NCBI GenBank assembly: GCA_937995755.1
Contig: CALKJD010000054.1
Span: 1 to 55,357, forward strand
Source: an uncultured Saprospiraceae bacterium
Lineage (GTDB): Bacteria > Bacteroidota > Bacteroidia > Chitinophagales > Saprospiraceae
Direction: 5' to 3'
DNA length: 55,357 nucleotides
Below, in pieces: positions 1 through 8,978 of the stretch (position 1 is the first letter of the stretch; each line of letters begins with the position of its first letter). The notes under the pieces are model-generated. The model had not been told where the DNA came from and ran no database searches. It saw only the letters and a program-made list of their open reading frames with translations. Position numbers and translations under genes: made by a program.

Positions 1-6
1 TAGGCA

Positions 7-420
7 TCAAGCATACTTTAAAATATAAATAACATAGACCCAACTACATAAGAACAGTATAAAGAATGACGCTCGAAGAAAGATCATTTTCTTTCTAAGA
101 TTGGCATCAAATGAAGCACTGATAAGATTACTAAAATCTAATCCTTTCAGATATTTCTGTAGTAAGACAAGGTTAATCATTATCAATATGGCAACTGGAA
201 ATGCACCTCTCCATTTATTAATCTCAAGCTTAGAATCTAGTGACATAAGCACGTGTGCACCCACAATCAATATGATCGGAAGAACAATGAAAATCGAAAT
301 GAGATTTGCGACATTCAATATGCTTACCTCAAGAGTTTTATTTTCATTAAGCTCACTTTTCTTAACCCTCTTTAGTTGAAAATGGTATTCCCAAATCACT
401 ATATCTCTTAATATTGACAT
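7..420 (-). CDS. Hypothetical small integral membrane protein
   Basis: A 137-residue protein with three clear hydrophobic segments, at about residues 36-59, 71-87 and 112-134, separated by short charged loops, so it should sit in the inner membrane. I recognise no family motif. It begins only 10 bases after the stop of the EI24-like membrane protein on the same strand, so the two are probably co-transcribed. Its function is unknown. The long uninterrupted frame, the membrane topology and the tight spacing support a real gene. Confidence 0.6.
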   Translation of the reverse strand: MSILRDIVIWEYHFQLKRVKKSELNENKTLEVSILNVANLISIFIVLPIILIVGAHVLMSLDSKLEINKWRGAFPVAILIMINLVLLQKYLKGLDFSNLISASFDANLRKKMIFLRASFFILFLCSWVYVIYILKYA

Positions 421-430
421 TCTTTGAACT

Positions 431-1162
431 TTAATTATAACTGTTCTTCTTTTCTACTGCATAAATCGTAGCCGCAGTGGCACCTAGTACTGGAGCTACA
501 ACCGCCCCTATAATCGGAATTAATAAAAGACCTAGATATACCGCTCCGAGTCCTACAGCGTCCAGTCTATGATCACGTACATAGCCAATACTATCAGAAA
601 CTCTATAATGTCTCTCCATCCAATAATCCAACAATCCGAATCCAGCATAATACGCCTGAACTAAAAATATTAAAGGGGTTGTAAAAACTGCTACACCCGG
701 AAAAAAGCTAAGTATCAAGAGTCCTACCGTCATGAGCAATTCTTTAAAAAGGTTACGGAGATTAATACGTAGACTACGCACCAAATCAGAAATTAACGTA
801 GCCATTGAAAACTTGGGTGAAACATAATCATGATTCATCTGTCGCTCTATCGAATCAGACATAAAACTCATAATCGGAGATACTATTATCAGTAATAAAT
901 ACTTTAATAAAAATAACCCGAGAACAAAGATTGCGATTCCAGAAGTCCAATCGCTTATATTACCAATGATCCCTGATCCGGTGTCCCACGGATATACGCT
1001 CTGTATCCAGTCACCAAGACCATCACCGAAGTATACACTTGCACTAGTAACCGCACCAGCAATCAATAGACTAATAAACCCACTCATGAAAAAATATTTC
1101 CATAAGCCATATTTCCCTATACCATTAAAGGCTTTAAAGTATGATAATAATCCTTTCATCAA
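431..1162 (-). CDS. EI24 domain-containing (CysZ-like) membrane protein
   Basis: A 243-residue multi-spanning membrane protein. The N-terminal pattern (short amphipathic start, a hydrophobic span near residue 30, then a span near 75-100 followed by a conserved SPIMSFMSD stretch) and the later segment around residues 150-185 resemble the EI24/CysZ family. CysZ in enterobacteria is linked to sulfate uptake; many Bacteroidota members have no known substrate, and nothing nearby points to sulfur transport. Two adjacent ATG codons give starts at 1162 or 1159. It is followed at 10 bases by another membrane protein gene. The family call is moderately sure; a transport role is inference. Confidence 0.7.
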   Translation of the reverse strand: MMKGLLSYFKAFNGIGKYGLWKYFFMSGFISLLIAGAVTSASVYFGDGLGDWIQSVYPWDTGSGIIGNISDWTSGIAIFVLGLFLLKYLLLIIVSPIMSFMSDSIERQMNHDYVSPKFSMATLISDLVRSLRINLRNLFKELLMTVGLLILSFFPGVAVFTTPLIFLVQAYYAGFGLLDYWMERHYRVSDSIGYVRDHRLDAVGLGAVYLGLLLIPIIGAVVAPVLGATAATIYAVEKKNSYN

Positions 1163-1272
1163 TTAATGTATTTGTTCAACATTCAATATTAATAAATATA
1201 TAAACAAGTAGGCTCATTATCTCGACTAAGGACGGTAATAACACTATGAATTCCTATACAATCGGCGGACAT

Positions 1273-1306
1273 AAAAAAGCAGCTACCGAATCAACGATAA
1301 CTGCTT
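1273..1306 (-). terminator. Intrinsic terminator after the 462-residue gene
   Basis: On the minus strand a 12-base-pair stem (two G-U pairs) with a 6-base loop is followed directly by six T residues. It lies 23 bases beyond the stop codon at 1329. The wobble pairs favour function on the minus strand. Confidence 0.75.
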
Positions 1307-1328
1307 AGTGTGTCTAAAGAATGAAAGA

Positions 1329-2717
1329 CTATACTTCCTTCTTTTTTCTTTTAGTTTTAAACAATTCGACCATTTGCTTATCCGTCATGAAGTTCAGATC
1401 TTTAAATGTACTCTTAACGAACTTCTTGATATCTTGATAATCTCTACCTCTCTTATCCGTATACGCTTTGATAAGACGTTTGATATACCTAAGACTAAGA
1501 TCTTTTACATCTTGGTTAAACTTCTGGTTAGAGAAGATATTGATGTACAGAATAAAAGTCTTGGTGATCTGGAAATATTCAGCGTAACTATCAGTATCCA
1601 GGCTGTCTAGATACTCTGAGAAATTAGAGAATATCGTAGACCTAAGGTTTTCATTTTCTTCAGAAAGACCGTCATGCTGATCATGATATTTTCTTACTGC
1701 TTCGATACTATCTTCATCTACATATCCATTAGTATGTATCAGTTCCATTAGCGTGTAATAGTCTTCTAAATTACCACCTACCTTGGCTGCATGTACGAGC
1801 TTTGCCATACGCTGATCAGATTCAGCGGTTACGCGGATACCTTCTTTACGGAATGCAGACAGCTTATCAAAAAATGCAGTCTTTAGAGCTGAAGGATTAT
1901 CATTGAGGCTAGCAAGCGCTCTTGCATATTCTTTTTTCTCTGCCGAGTTAAGATCATAGAACATACCTATGATCATCATCGTCTCTAAATAATCATCAGT
2001 ATTGCGGATCGCCTCGTTAGAGATAAAGGCCAATAAATGCTTGTGAAGGCTTTCATTATTATATTGCTCATCTCTTCTGTAAAGCAAAAATGCTCTCATG
2101 GAGTGATAGTTAGATTTCAATTCTCCTGGAGTTTGAGGAAACTCAGTTGAAAGAAAGTTCAAACTTTCAAATTGCTTCTGGTACTTTTTAAAAGCTACTG
2201 CTCTATTTGCTGCGATTCTTAAGTGATCAGATTTCTGGCTTTCTAAGAAGCTTCTTACTCTCTTATTACTTATTTTTTCAACGAGATTAGTAATCCATAT
2301 ATCACTACTAAGTGCAAATCCCACTTGTACAGATTGACCAATTCTTTGTTTGATCATTTCAAAATTAGGGCTATTAGAAATATCATATAGAATCTCTCTA
2401 AAGTGATCTTGCGGATGTCTATACTTAACATTATCATCTACCGTACCTCTAAGCACAGAGTACCCTACGACTTTAGGAAGATATAATCCTTCGTAGCCAT
2501 CATCCAAAAGCTCTTTTTCAAAAGACTCTAGCTGTAGTGGATTATCGTTAGCTACTCTTAAGTATAGTTCTTGTATTTCTGGCTCTAGCTCCGCTGCTAA
2601 TGCTTTATAATCTTCCTCTTCTTCTTCATCCAGATACTTTTCTAGATGAGCAGATGCTTGGATTTTTGCTTTTATTGCCTCCAGTTCTGAGAGGTAACTT
2701 TTATCTAATGCTTCCAT
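1329..2717 (-). CDS. Conserved-looking protein of unknown function, 462 residues
   Basis: A soluble, mostly helical, charged protein of 462 residues with no signal peptide and no membrane span. An acidic run lies near residues 30-36, and the C-terminal 70 residues are lysine-rich and basic, ending in a KTKRKKKEV-type tail. I see no catalytic motif and do not recognise the family. Regular codon use, a full-length uninterrupted frame and a good terminator behind it support a real gene. The alternating leucine/charged spacing in the middle suggests a helical-repeat scaffold, but that is a guess. It stands alone between the EI24-like gene and rpsP. Confidence 0.7.
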   Translation of the reverse strand: MEALDKSYLSELEAIKAKIQASAHLEKYLDEEEEEDYKALAAELEPEIQELYLRVANDNPLQLESFEKELLDDGYEGLYLPKVVGYSVLRGTVDDNVKYRHPQDHFREILYDISNSPNFEMIKQRIGQSVQVGFALSSDIWITNLVEKISNKRVRSFLESQKSDHLRIAANRAVAFKKYQKQFESLNFLSTEFPQTPGELKSNYHSMRAFLLYRRDEQYNNESLHKHLLAFISNEAIRNTDDYLETMMIIGMFYDLNSAEKKEYARALASLNDNPSALKTAFFDKLSAFRKEGIRVTAESDQRMAKLVHAAKVGGNLEDYYTLMELIHTNGYVDEDSIEAVRKYHDQHDGLSEENENLRSTIFSNFSEYLDSLDTDSYAEYFQITKTFILYINIFSNQKFNQDVKDLSLRYIKRLIKAYTDKRGRDYQDIKKFVKSTFKDLNFMTDKQMVELFKTKRKKKEV

Positions 2718-2818
2718 TTGATATTGATTTTATGAATATTCGATTTGTAGGAGTAACGTTGCACACTCATACTTATTGGATATTCTATATTGATTAAGTA
2801 ATAATTGTCTAAAAACTT

Positions 2819-2854
2819 AGAAACCCAGTAAGACGCAAGTCAAACCGGGTTTCT
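2819..2854 (-). terminator. Stem-loop downstream of rpsP, probable terminator
   Basis: On the minus strand an 11-base-pair stem with one wobble pair encloses a 14-base loop, followed after three bases by a T-rich tract. It lies about 120 bases past the rpsP stop, between rpsP and the 462-residue gene. The T-run is not immediately adjacent, so efficiency is uncertain. Confidence 0.5.
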
Positions 2855-2973
2855 GTAAATTTCGTTGAGAGGTTAAATCCTCAACTGTATCTGCGAAGAT
2901 CTCATGTATCTGGCACGTTTGCCTATGTGATCTACTATGTAATATTGTAATAAATACCTATTGAAGATATTTA

Positions 2974-3519
2974 CTAAGCATCTTCAGCTGGTGCTGCATC
3001 TTCTGCTGCCGGCGCCGCTGCTTCTTCAGTAGCTACTTCTGCTGCTGGTGCTTCTTCTTCTCTAAATGCTGCTTCAGCTTCTTCATCTCTCTTTGGAGCT
3101 ATTGGAGCTTTTACTTCACCATTTACTATTTTCCTGAATTCTAATAATTCTTGAGCTGTTTCAGCTTTACTAGCATCGATTTTAGCTTGCTTTTCAACTA
3201 ACCAAGATTCTAATTTTGCATCTGCTTGCTCCTGTGTCAATGCACCTTTAGATACACCTCTTTGTAAGTGTTTCTTGTACATTACTCCTGTAAATCTAAG
3301 AATTGCTCTTGCTGTATTCGTTGGTTGAGCACCTTTTTCTAACCATTCGAAAGCTTTATCTCTATCGATCTCGATAGTTGCAGGCTTTGTCATTGGGTTA
3401 TACATACCGATTTTCTCGATAAATTTACCATCTCTTGGCGCTCTAGCATCTGCTATTACGATATGGTAATATGGTCTCTTCTTACGACCTTGTCTAGTTA
3501 GCCTAATTTTTACTGGCAT
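2974..3519 (-). CDS. rpsP: 30S ribosomal protein S16 with long acidic/alanine-rich C-terminal tail
   Basis: Ribosomal protein S16, an early-assembly protein of the 30S subunit. The N-terminal region [20 protein letters not shown] and the following [17 protein letters not shown] are diagnostic. Classical S16 ends near residue 80-90; this protein continues to 181 residues with a lysine/glutamate helical stretch (about 95-145) and a final Ala/Glu/Pro-rich tail (about 147-181). Extended S16 proteins are common in Bacteroidota, so the tail is probably not an artefact. The gene has its own predicted promoter and a 110-base leader with stem-loops. It is not followed by rimM or trmD here, unlike in many bacteria. 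Confidence 0.97.
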   Translation of the reverse strand: MPVKIRLTRQGRKKRPYYHIVIADARAPRDGKFIEKIGMYNPMTKPATIEIDRDKAFEWLEKGAQPTNTARAILRFTGVMYKKHLQRGVSKGALTQEQADAKLESWLVEKQAKIDASKAETAQELLEFRKIVNGEVKAPIAPKRDEEAEAAFREEEAPAAEVATEEAAAPAAEDAAPAEDA

Positions 3520-3543
3520 AGTATTAAAAATTTAATTGGTTAA

Positions 3544-3576
3544 ACCATTACCTGTCTTGGCTGATATCAGCGTACA
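3544..3576 (-). promoter_or_regulatory. Structured 5' leader of rpsP
   Basis: Between the predicted promoter and the rpsP start, the minus strand can form a two-tier hairpin: an outer CCTGT/ACAGG pair and an inner GCTGA/TCAGC pair with almost no loop. A second short stem (AAACGG/CCGTTT) lies just upstream, near 3597-3627. Such a leader could serve autoregulation by a ribosomal protein, which is inference. Confidence 0.4.
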
Positions 3577-3636
3577 GGCTTTAAAATAATATACTCAAAC
3601 GGTCGACATAATAATAGAAGTCCGTTTAAGCGAGTG

Positions 3637-3644
3637 CAAAATTA
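3637..3644 (-). promoter_or_regulatory. Predicted -7 promoter element of rpsP (TAATTTTG)
   Basis: Matches the Bacteroidota -7 consensus TAnnTTTG on the minus strand, about 118 bases before the rpsP start. The bases immediately downstream (GCACTCGCT) are identical to those at the rpsO promoter. Confidence 0.6.
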
Positions 3645-3815
3645 ATATAATATATGATACTATGTCGATTTATTTCAATTATCCCTATACATCTCTCTTA
3701 ATACCTCATATATTAAGAGATTAGTACCTGAGACATCAAGGTCAAACCGAACACAAAAAACTACAAGTCTTAGTTATACTCTTCGTTTTTCTTATTTTAA
3801 ATAATACAGAAACTA

Positions 3816-4160
3816 CTATCCTTCTTTCTTAATAATCTCTGTTTCTTCCCCAAAGTACTGTGCAAATCTCTGAATATCATTCGCCAGCTTGGTGTTGTTG
3901 GTCGCTTTGAAATAAGTATCACCCATAGATTTTAATGCTTGATAGACAAACCTGTCCATCTCGATCACTTGTAGTTCGTTAGTCCAAAGATCAATCTTAA
4001 ATGTGTCTTTATATTCTTTATCAAATAAGGCTAACATCATAGCTTTAGCGCTTTGAAGTCCTGTGCCACTAGGATTATCGTCTGATTTCCACTCTATATC
4101 TGTTGGGTGATTATCATCATTAAGTTTAACATTGATCTCTATTTGTGATGTCTTTGCCAT
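3816..4160 (-). CDS. gldC: Gliding motility protein GldC
   Basis: A 114-residue soluble protein that reads along its whole length like GldC: an N-terminal beta strand starting MAKTSQIEINVKLNDD, the central WKSDDN and AKAMMLALFDKEYKDTFKIDL pattern, then the ATNNTKLANDIQRFAQYF end. GldC was identified with GldB in Flavobacterium gliding and behaves as an accessory cytoplasmic protein; it is found widely in Bacteroidota, including non-gliders. A TACATTTG element about 26 bases upstream gives it its own promoter. No other gld gene is in the window, so gliding ability cannot be concluded. Confidence 0.9.
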   Translation of the reverse strand: MAKTSQIEINVKLNDDNHPTDIEWKSDDNPSGTGLQSAKAMMLALFDKEYKDTFKIDLWTNELQVIEMDRFVYQALKSMGDTYFKATNNTKLANDIQRFAQYFGEETEIIKKEG

Positions 4161-4185
4161 ATTGTCTTTGTATTATAATTTGGTG

Positions 4186-4193
4186 CAAATGTA
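4186..4193 (-). promoter_or_regulatory. Predicted -7 promoter element of gldC (TACATTTG)
   Basis: Exact TAnnTTTG match on the minus strand, 26 bases upstream of the gldC ATG, in the short divergent spacer with the YwaF-like gene. Confidence 0.6.
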
Positions 4194-4251
4194 GGGCTAT
4201 CTATTCATTTTCATATATTGAGAACACAAAACAAGCAATAGTTAATTTTAG

Positions 4252-4986
4252 ATGATAGATTATATACTAGCTGACAACCCAACATTCGTCAGATATGGTG
4301 CAGAGCATGGAGCTTCATTAGTAATCTGGTGGATTATAGGTATTAGTATGATGTACTTCGCAAGGACTAAATGGTCTGAGCTAGAGCAAAGAAGATATAT
4401 TTTCTATTTTGGAATTTTCGTTGCCACCACTCAGCTCTTTAAAGTCTTTGCCAAATTACACTTAGGTACATTTGATATTACAACAGATCTTCCCTTAGAG
4501 CTATGCAACATTATGGCCTTAGCTATGCCATTTATCATGTTATATAAATGGAGATTCGGTTGGTCTATTCTGTTTTTCTGGATTTGTGCAGGTACAGCAC
4601 AAGCTATGATCACTCCGACACACATAGCCGCCTTTCCTAACTATGAAGCGATCAGATATTGGGCAGTACATGTAGGTTTGCCGATTATGGCTATATATGG
4701 TGCTGTTGTATACGGATGGAGATTAACTTGGAAAGATGCTCTTTTCTCTGCTATCGGTATGAACGTCGTTGCTCTACTAGTCTACTTTGCGAATATTGTA
4801 TTAGAAGCTAATTATATGTACCTCAATGCTAAGCCACCTGGAGCTACACTCTATAGTATCTTAGCTCCATGGCCCTATTACATACTCTGTCTTGAAGGCG
4901 TGATCTTTATCTTGTTCAGTTTACTTTTAGTTCCGTTTATGATTATAGGTTATAAACACAAAAAGAAGCAAAACATTGCAAGCTAA
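4252..4986 (+). CDS. TIGR02206/YwaF family integral membrane protein
   Basis: A 244-residue protein with about seven membrane spans. It matches the TIGR02206 (YwaF) family: an N-terminal H-G-A helix, the conserved DLPLELCNI motif around residues 79-87, aromatic helices, and a C-terminal PPGATLYSILAPWPYYI stretch before the last span. The family is widespread with no established biochemical role. The gene is divergent from gldC, with the starts about 90 bases apart. The family call is firm; function is unknown. Confidence 0.8.
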   Translation: MIDYILADNPTFVRYGAEHGASLVIWWIIGISMMYFARTKWSELEQRRYIFYFGIFVATTQLFKVFAKLHLGTFDITTDLPLELCNIMALAMPFIMLYKWRFGWSILFFWICAGTAQAMITPTHIAAFPNYEAIRYWAVHVGLPIMAIYGAVVYGWRLTWKDALFSAIGMNVVALLVYFANIVLEANYMYLNAKPPGATLYSILAPWPYYILCLEGVIFILFSLLLVPFMIIGYKHKKKQNIAS

Positions 4987-5176
4987 ATAGCCCATGCTCT
5001 ACCATCAATTCTGAATACAACAATCTGCTTGGAAGTAGTTTCAAAATAAAAGAAACGCACTTCAAATCAAAATTATTATTAACTTAGTAATGATGACGCA
5101 TGTCACTTGAACGGCGAAAAGATATAAACATTAGAGATGCATAACCCCATTGCATTTTGTAATTTAAACTAAAAGC

Positions 5177-5545
5177 ATGAAAAACATAGCGATTCTAAGT
5201 CTTCTCTATCTTACTAGTACACTATTATCATGCAATTCTACTAGTACTAACCCAATCAACACTAAAGAAGAACTACTTGATAAATTTATGTTCACTCTCC
5301 ATCATCAGGATGTACAGAAAATAAACAGTAAAATCGTAATTCTCAACACTGAATTTTGTGAAACTTTTGAATGTGAAGCGTATTTTTCATCCTTAGAAAA
5401 TAGGATTCAATTTTACTCTAAAAATGAAGCTTTCATGAGAGGATTGAAAAAATACATAGTAATAGACAACATTGATACTGACCGAGGAGTAATAAAAATG
5501 AGAAAACGATTTAACACTAACTATGAATTCCTTGAAGTAAAATAG
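5177..5545 (+). CDS. Hypothetical small lipoprotein
   Basis: A 122-residue protein with a lipoprotein signal peptide: a hydrophobic stretch from residue 3 and a lipobox ending at Cys19 (TLLSC). The mature part is short and charged with two more cysteines (in the CETFECEA segment) that could form a disulfide. I recognise no family. It opens the AT-rich block of orphan envelope genes and has wide non-coding flanks (190 and 524 bases), so it is probably transcribed alone. Confidence 0.6.
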   Translation: MKNIAILSLLYLTSTLLSCNSTSTNPINTKEELLDKFMFTLHHQDVQKINSKIVILNTEFCETFECEAYFSSLENRIQFYSKNEAFMRGLKKYIVIDNIDTDRGVIKMRKRFNTNYEFLEVK

Positions 5546-6069
5546 CATTACATGGATCACACCGAATGATCACAACCTGTATTATGTTTACTGATTATTC
5601 AAGTGTATCTAGTACATAATTAATTGTAAAATTTGCACATTACAAGACTTCGCATTTCACATAGATAATATATAATCGTAGCATGTCTAGATTTAATAAT
5701 TCGCTAATATTTGAATAATCTTAGAAAAAATACATTTGTGAAAAATTAACCAGATATATATTTTTAATAAGAAACTGCTTACCCGTAATAATTATACTCA
5801 TCTTCATTTGTTTTGGCTGTAGTAAGAATGAGGACTTCAACTTATCTAATAATGAAAATCCATCGGAGCAATAGCAGATGAATTGGTGGCAACAATCAAC
5901 TCACCGATCAGTATCTCCTGAATGCAATTTGCTCTCTCTAGAATTATTTACTATCTTTCAGAGGTACTATACGAGCTAGGCAGACATAAAATGTCTATCC
6001 ATATGAATCTCGGTATAGAAAAATAATGAATACTCTCGATTATATAATAGTCGTATAAAACTACTGAAG
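5546..6069. other. 524-base spacer with gene remnants
   Basis: No intact gene is supported. The AT-rich spacer holds one open stretch encoding a lipoprotein-like leader without a start codon (listed separately) and a 33-codon ATG-initiated frame at 5878-5979 with unremarkable composition. No terminator, tRNA or repeat was seen. It looks like decayed coding sequence between two orphan genes. Confidence 0.5.
5725..5874 (+). pseudogene. Remnant of a lipoprotein gene (leader and first residues)
   Basis: One frame is open for 49 codons and encodes a run of isoleucine/leucine/phenylalanine residues, then a lipobox-like FICFGC followed by the polar SKNEDFN stretch typical of the start of a mature lipoprotein, before a TAG stop. 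The frame contains no ATG, GTG or TTG upstream of the hydrophobic run and ends 17 codons after the cysteine. This fits the broken 5' end of a lipoprotein gene. Chance similarity in AT-rich DNA is the main alternative. Confidence 0.35.
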
Positions 6070-6771
6070 TTGAAGAAACGCAATTGGAAAAAATACATAT
6101 TTGAATTCTTATCTATCTTTATTGCGGTCATCTCCGCATTTGCACTGAACAGCTGGAATGACAATCGAAAGGATAACATCGCTGAATCTAGAATATTGAC
6201 CGAAATTCTAAATGGAATCGAGAAAGACGCTGAAGACATAGATATAAATATAAATGGTCATAAGGAGGGTGTTAGGTCTTGTAAATTCTGGAGAAGCATC
6301 ATTAACAATGAGAATGAAAATTTAGACACTTTAACTCAGTACTACTTGGCTTTAACTAGGGATTTCACTTCAATTCAAAATACATCCGGCTATGAAACAT
6401 TAAAATCAAGAGGGTTTGAACTTATTGAAAATGACTCATTGAGATCTCAAATAATATCCATGTATGAATTTGACTATCAAACGCTCAAAAAACTAGAAGA
6501 AGAATATCATGAGTTGCAGTTTCAAGAGAACTACTTTTCTCAAATCAATGAAGCCATAGCCCCCAATTTCATATTTGATACTAAAGGAAATATTATAGAT
6601 ATGGTATTACCTATAAAATTAAACGCTAGCCACAAGAATATACTGTTAAGCTATTTATGGAAGATTGAAATTAACAGAAAGTTTGTCATGTACTTTTATG
6701 ATCAAGTAAAAGTAAGACTAAACAAATTAGAGATAGCAATAAAAAACGAGTTAAACAAACCTCATATATAA
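6070..6771 (+). CDS. DUF6090-like membrane-anchored protein
   Basis: A 233-residue protein with one N-terminal membrane anchor (about residues 10-26) preceded by a basic KKRNWKKY stretch and followed by NSWNDNRK. That layout, a short basic start, one helix ending in a W-N-(D/E)-x-R-K motif and then a long helical coiled domain, resembles DUF6090 proteins of Bacteroidota. The remaining about 200 residues are helical and charged with no catalytic motif. The start codon is TTG at 6070; no in-frame ATG precedes the anchor, so the TTG is the best choice although unusual. Function is unknown. Confidence 0.55.
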   Translation: MKKRNWKKYIFEFLSIFIAVISAFALNSWNDNRKDNIAESRILTEILNGIEKDAEDIDININGHKEGVRSCKFWRSIINNENENLDTLTQYYLALTRDFTSIQNTSGYETLKSRGFELIENDSLRSQIISMYEFDYQTLKKLEEEYHELQFQENYFSQINEAIAPNFIFDTKGNIIDMVLPIKLNASHKNILLSYLWKIEINRKFVMYFYDQVKVRLNKLEIAIKNELNKPHI

Positions 6772-6863
6772 GATCATATATTCGTAGTGTAACCGCAACA
6801 GTTGGCAGACGGAAAAACGACACTCACCCAACGCATTTTACAAGGTACTCATTCTTGATAAGC

Positions 6864-8069
6864 ATGAATCATATAGACACAAAAATTGAATACTTACAAT
6901 CCCTAGGAATAAATTTCAATTTATCAGAAGGTCGTGAATGGTTACTTTCAAACTTAGAGCAGTATCATGACATCGAAGACAAAGACTACCCTATCTGGCT
7001 AATATTAAGAGAGTTTGGAAATACATTCATAGTGAGTTCTAGTCATAAAGCATTCAGCAATAATACCTCAACAATCATATTCGAAGATTTCTTTTTATAC
7101 AATAAGTTATCCAGAATATTATCAGAACTACAAAGAATATCAAATGGTGCAATCTCCTACAAAGTCATCCATGAATTTGAGCCTGTATATAATACTGACC
7201 ATTCACGATCATCTGAGTCTATTTGGGGAGAACACAAAAGGACCTCGCCAATAAAATGTACTTATGAAATATGTGGACAAATTATGGCCTTCGACTATAA
7301 TTTCTTAGACGGACAACCTACCATTTTAAATAGTGAATTTGTCGATCAATTATGTTCGAAATTAGATGTTGAATTCCTAGACAACAATATCAATTATCTT
7401 TATGAGGAGTCAATAACATTCTTTCGAACGAGTCAAGAAAATCAAGAAACCCTATATTCAATACCAACACTGCATTTAAATAAAAATCTTGTTAGAAAAT
7501 ATAGAAAAACTAACCATCAAACTACCTTACCTATAACAGATGTCCTACACTATAGCCACAATGAAAGTAAGTCTGTTTGGTCAAAAGTTGATAATACAAG
7601 GATAGCCACACCAACTGAAATACGTAAATTGCAAGAATACAAAAAAGGTAAAACTACTGAATTCATATTAGTAGTCATGCTCTGCTTAGCTATAGGTGCT
7701 CTAATCATTTGGCTATCCCATTTCGAAATGCTAAATAATTCGATCGGAAAACTAGTACTCTATCCTATTCTCATTCTTCTCGCAGCTGCGATTGTTTTTG
7801 TATACATTCAACTAAAACTTAAAGCTATTAAGGCAGATCTACAGGAGAAACACATAAAAAGACTTAAAGGTGTAGTATTAGAAATTTTTAGATACGATGG
7901 TAAGACGATTATAGAAATGAATAAAGAGTGTGATGTCAAAAAACTAATAATTGATCGTAATATAAGAGATGTACAAGAAGGAAATGAAATTACATTTGAA
8001 GTATTTAAAGCATCTAAGGTTTTCTCAAAGCTTATAGACGTAAACTCATTGGGATTTAGAACCAAATGA
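6864..8069 (+). CDS. Hypothetical protein with two C-terminal membrane spans
   Basis: A 401-residue protein. I take the ATG at 6864 rather than an in-frame TTG three codons upstream. Residues 1-260 are a soluble domain without recognised motifs. Two membrane spans lie near 269-287 and 296-316, and a charged C-terminal domain of about 80 residues follows (KRLKGVVLEIFRYDGKTIIE and beyond), looking like a small beta domain. Topology suggests both soluble parts face the cytoplasm. It is in the orphan envelope block and I do not recognise the family. Confidence 0.55.
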   Translation: MNHIDTKIEYLQSLGINFNLSEGREWLLSNLEQYHDIEDKDYPIWLILREFGNTFIVSSSHKAFSNNTSTIIFEDFFLYNKLSRILSELQRISNGAISYKVIHEFEPVYNTDHSRSSESIWGEHKRTSPIKCTYEICGQIMAFDYNFLDGQPTILNSEFVDQLCSKLDVEFLDNNINYLYEESITFFRTSQENQETLYSIPTLHLNKNLVRKYRKTNHQTTLPITDVLHYSHNESKSVWSKVDNTRIATPTEIRKLQEYKKGKTTEFILVVMLCLAIGALIIWLSHFEMLNNSIGKLVLYPILILLAAAIVFVYIQLKLKAIKADLQEKHIKRLKGVVLEIFRYDGKTIIEMNKECDVKKLIIDRNIRDVQEGNEITFEVFKASKVFSKLIDVNSLGFRTK

Positions 8070-8177
8070 TCTATCTAAAGGAAAATTAGTTCAATGGAGT
8101 GAAAAATGATCAAATACATTGTTAACCAAATCAATACATTTCGATGCTTACGCCAACACTCGATAATTATAACTGAA

Positions 8178-8918
8178 ATGAATAAATATATTTACATACT
8201 GATCTTACTAAATTCCATAATAGGCTGTAGAAACAATGCGGAAATACCTATCATTAAAGCGGATACTATTAAATATGATACTACTATCATTGATTACAAT
8301 ATAACCAATGACCTAAATCAATCCTATGATCATTCTCTTGCCCAATTAAGCATTAAAAGCCTCATAGACACATTGAAGAGTATAAGTGAACTAACAGGCA
8401 TCAACCTGATTGACGAAAGCAGTTTACCATTTACAATTAACAACAATTCAAAATACTACCAGCAGAATATACCTAGCAGAGTTTACAAACTAATTTTTCC
8501 CAACGAAGAAATAGCAACGGATAAAACGAGATTTGTCAATCATGCCACGGTAAATGACAATAGAGTTACCATTCAGAATGGACTTCGAATAGTAGAACAT
8601 AGAAAATACAAGACTTTGCTATCTCTTATAGAAAAAGATAATTATCTACAATTGCTCATTACAAAACAAGGGAAATATAATCCAGGGGTAGATCTAATTA
8701 CAATCTCTAAGGTTGATTTAGAAAAGATAGACTATTTAAATCTATATGGAGGCATATACGATTCCTATGACATCAATTATTGTTATTCTATATTTGACAG
8801 TCTGTATAATCAGATAGTCAAAACTCAAATTAGAAATACTAAATTTGAAGATATACAGCTAGATACCATTACAATGAAATTTATCATATCAAACGATGGT
8901 ATAATTAACAAAAAATAG
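8178..8918 (+). CDS. Hypothetical lipoprotein
   Basis: A 246-residue protein. The open frame extends upstream to an ATG at 8106, but only the internal ATG at 8178 places a proper lipoprotein signal at the N-terminus: MNKYIYILILLNSIIGC, with the lipobox cysteine at residue 17. The mature part is rich in Asp, Ile, Asn and Tyr with no identifiable domain. It lies between a membrane protein gene and another lipoprotein gene on the same strand. The coding call is moderate and function unknown. Confidence 0.55.
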   Translation: MNKYIYILILLNSIIGCRNNAEIPIIKADTIKYDTTIIDYNITNDLNQSYDHSLAQLSIKSLIDTLKSISELTGINLIDESSLPFTINNNSKYYQQNIPSRVYKLIFPNEEIATDKTRFVNHATVNDNRVTIQNGLRIVEHRKYKTLLSLIEKDNYLQLLITKQGKYNPGVDLITISKVDLEKIDYLNLYGGIYDSYDINYCYSIFDSLYNQIVKTQIRNTKFEDIQLDTITMKFIISNDGIINKK

Positions 8919-8978
8919 ATACATACGTCACCATAATATCATGGTGGATAAAGCGACAAGAGAAAAAAGATAAAGCAA

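Noticed and set aside
8931-8950. CACCAT/ATGGTG hairpin between two lipoprotein genes
   Set aside because: Only six pairs plus one wobble and no T-run; not strong enough to call a terminator.
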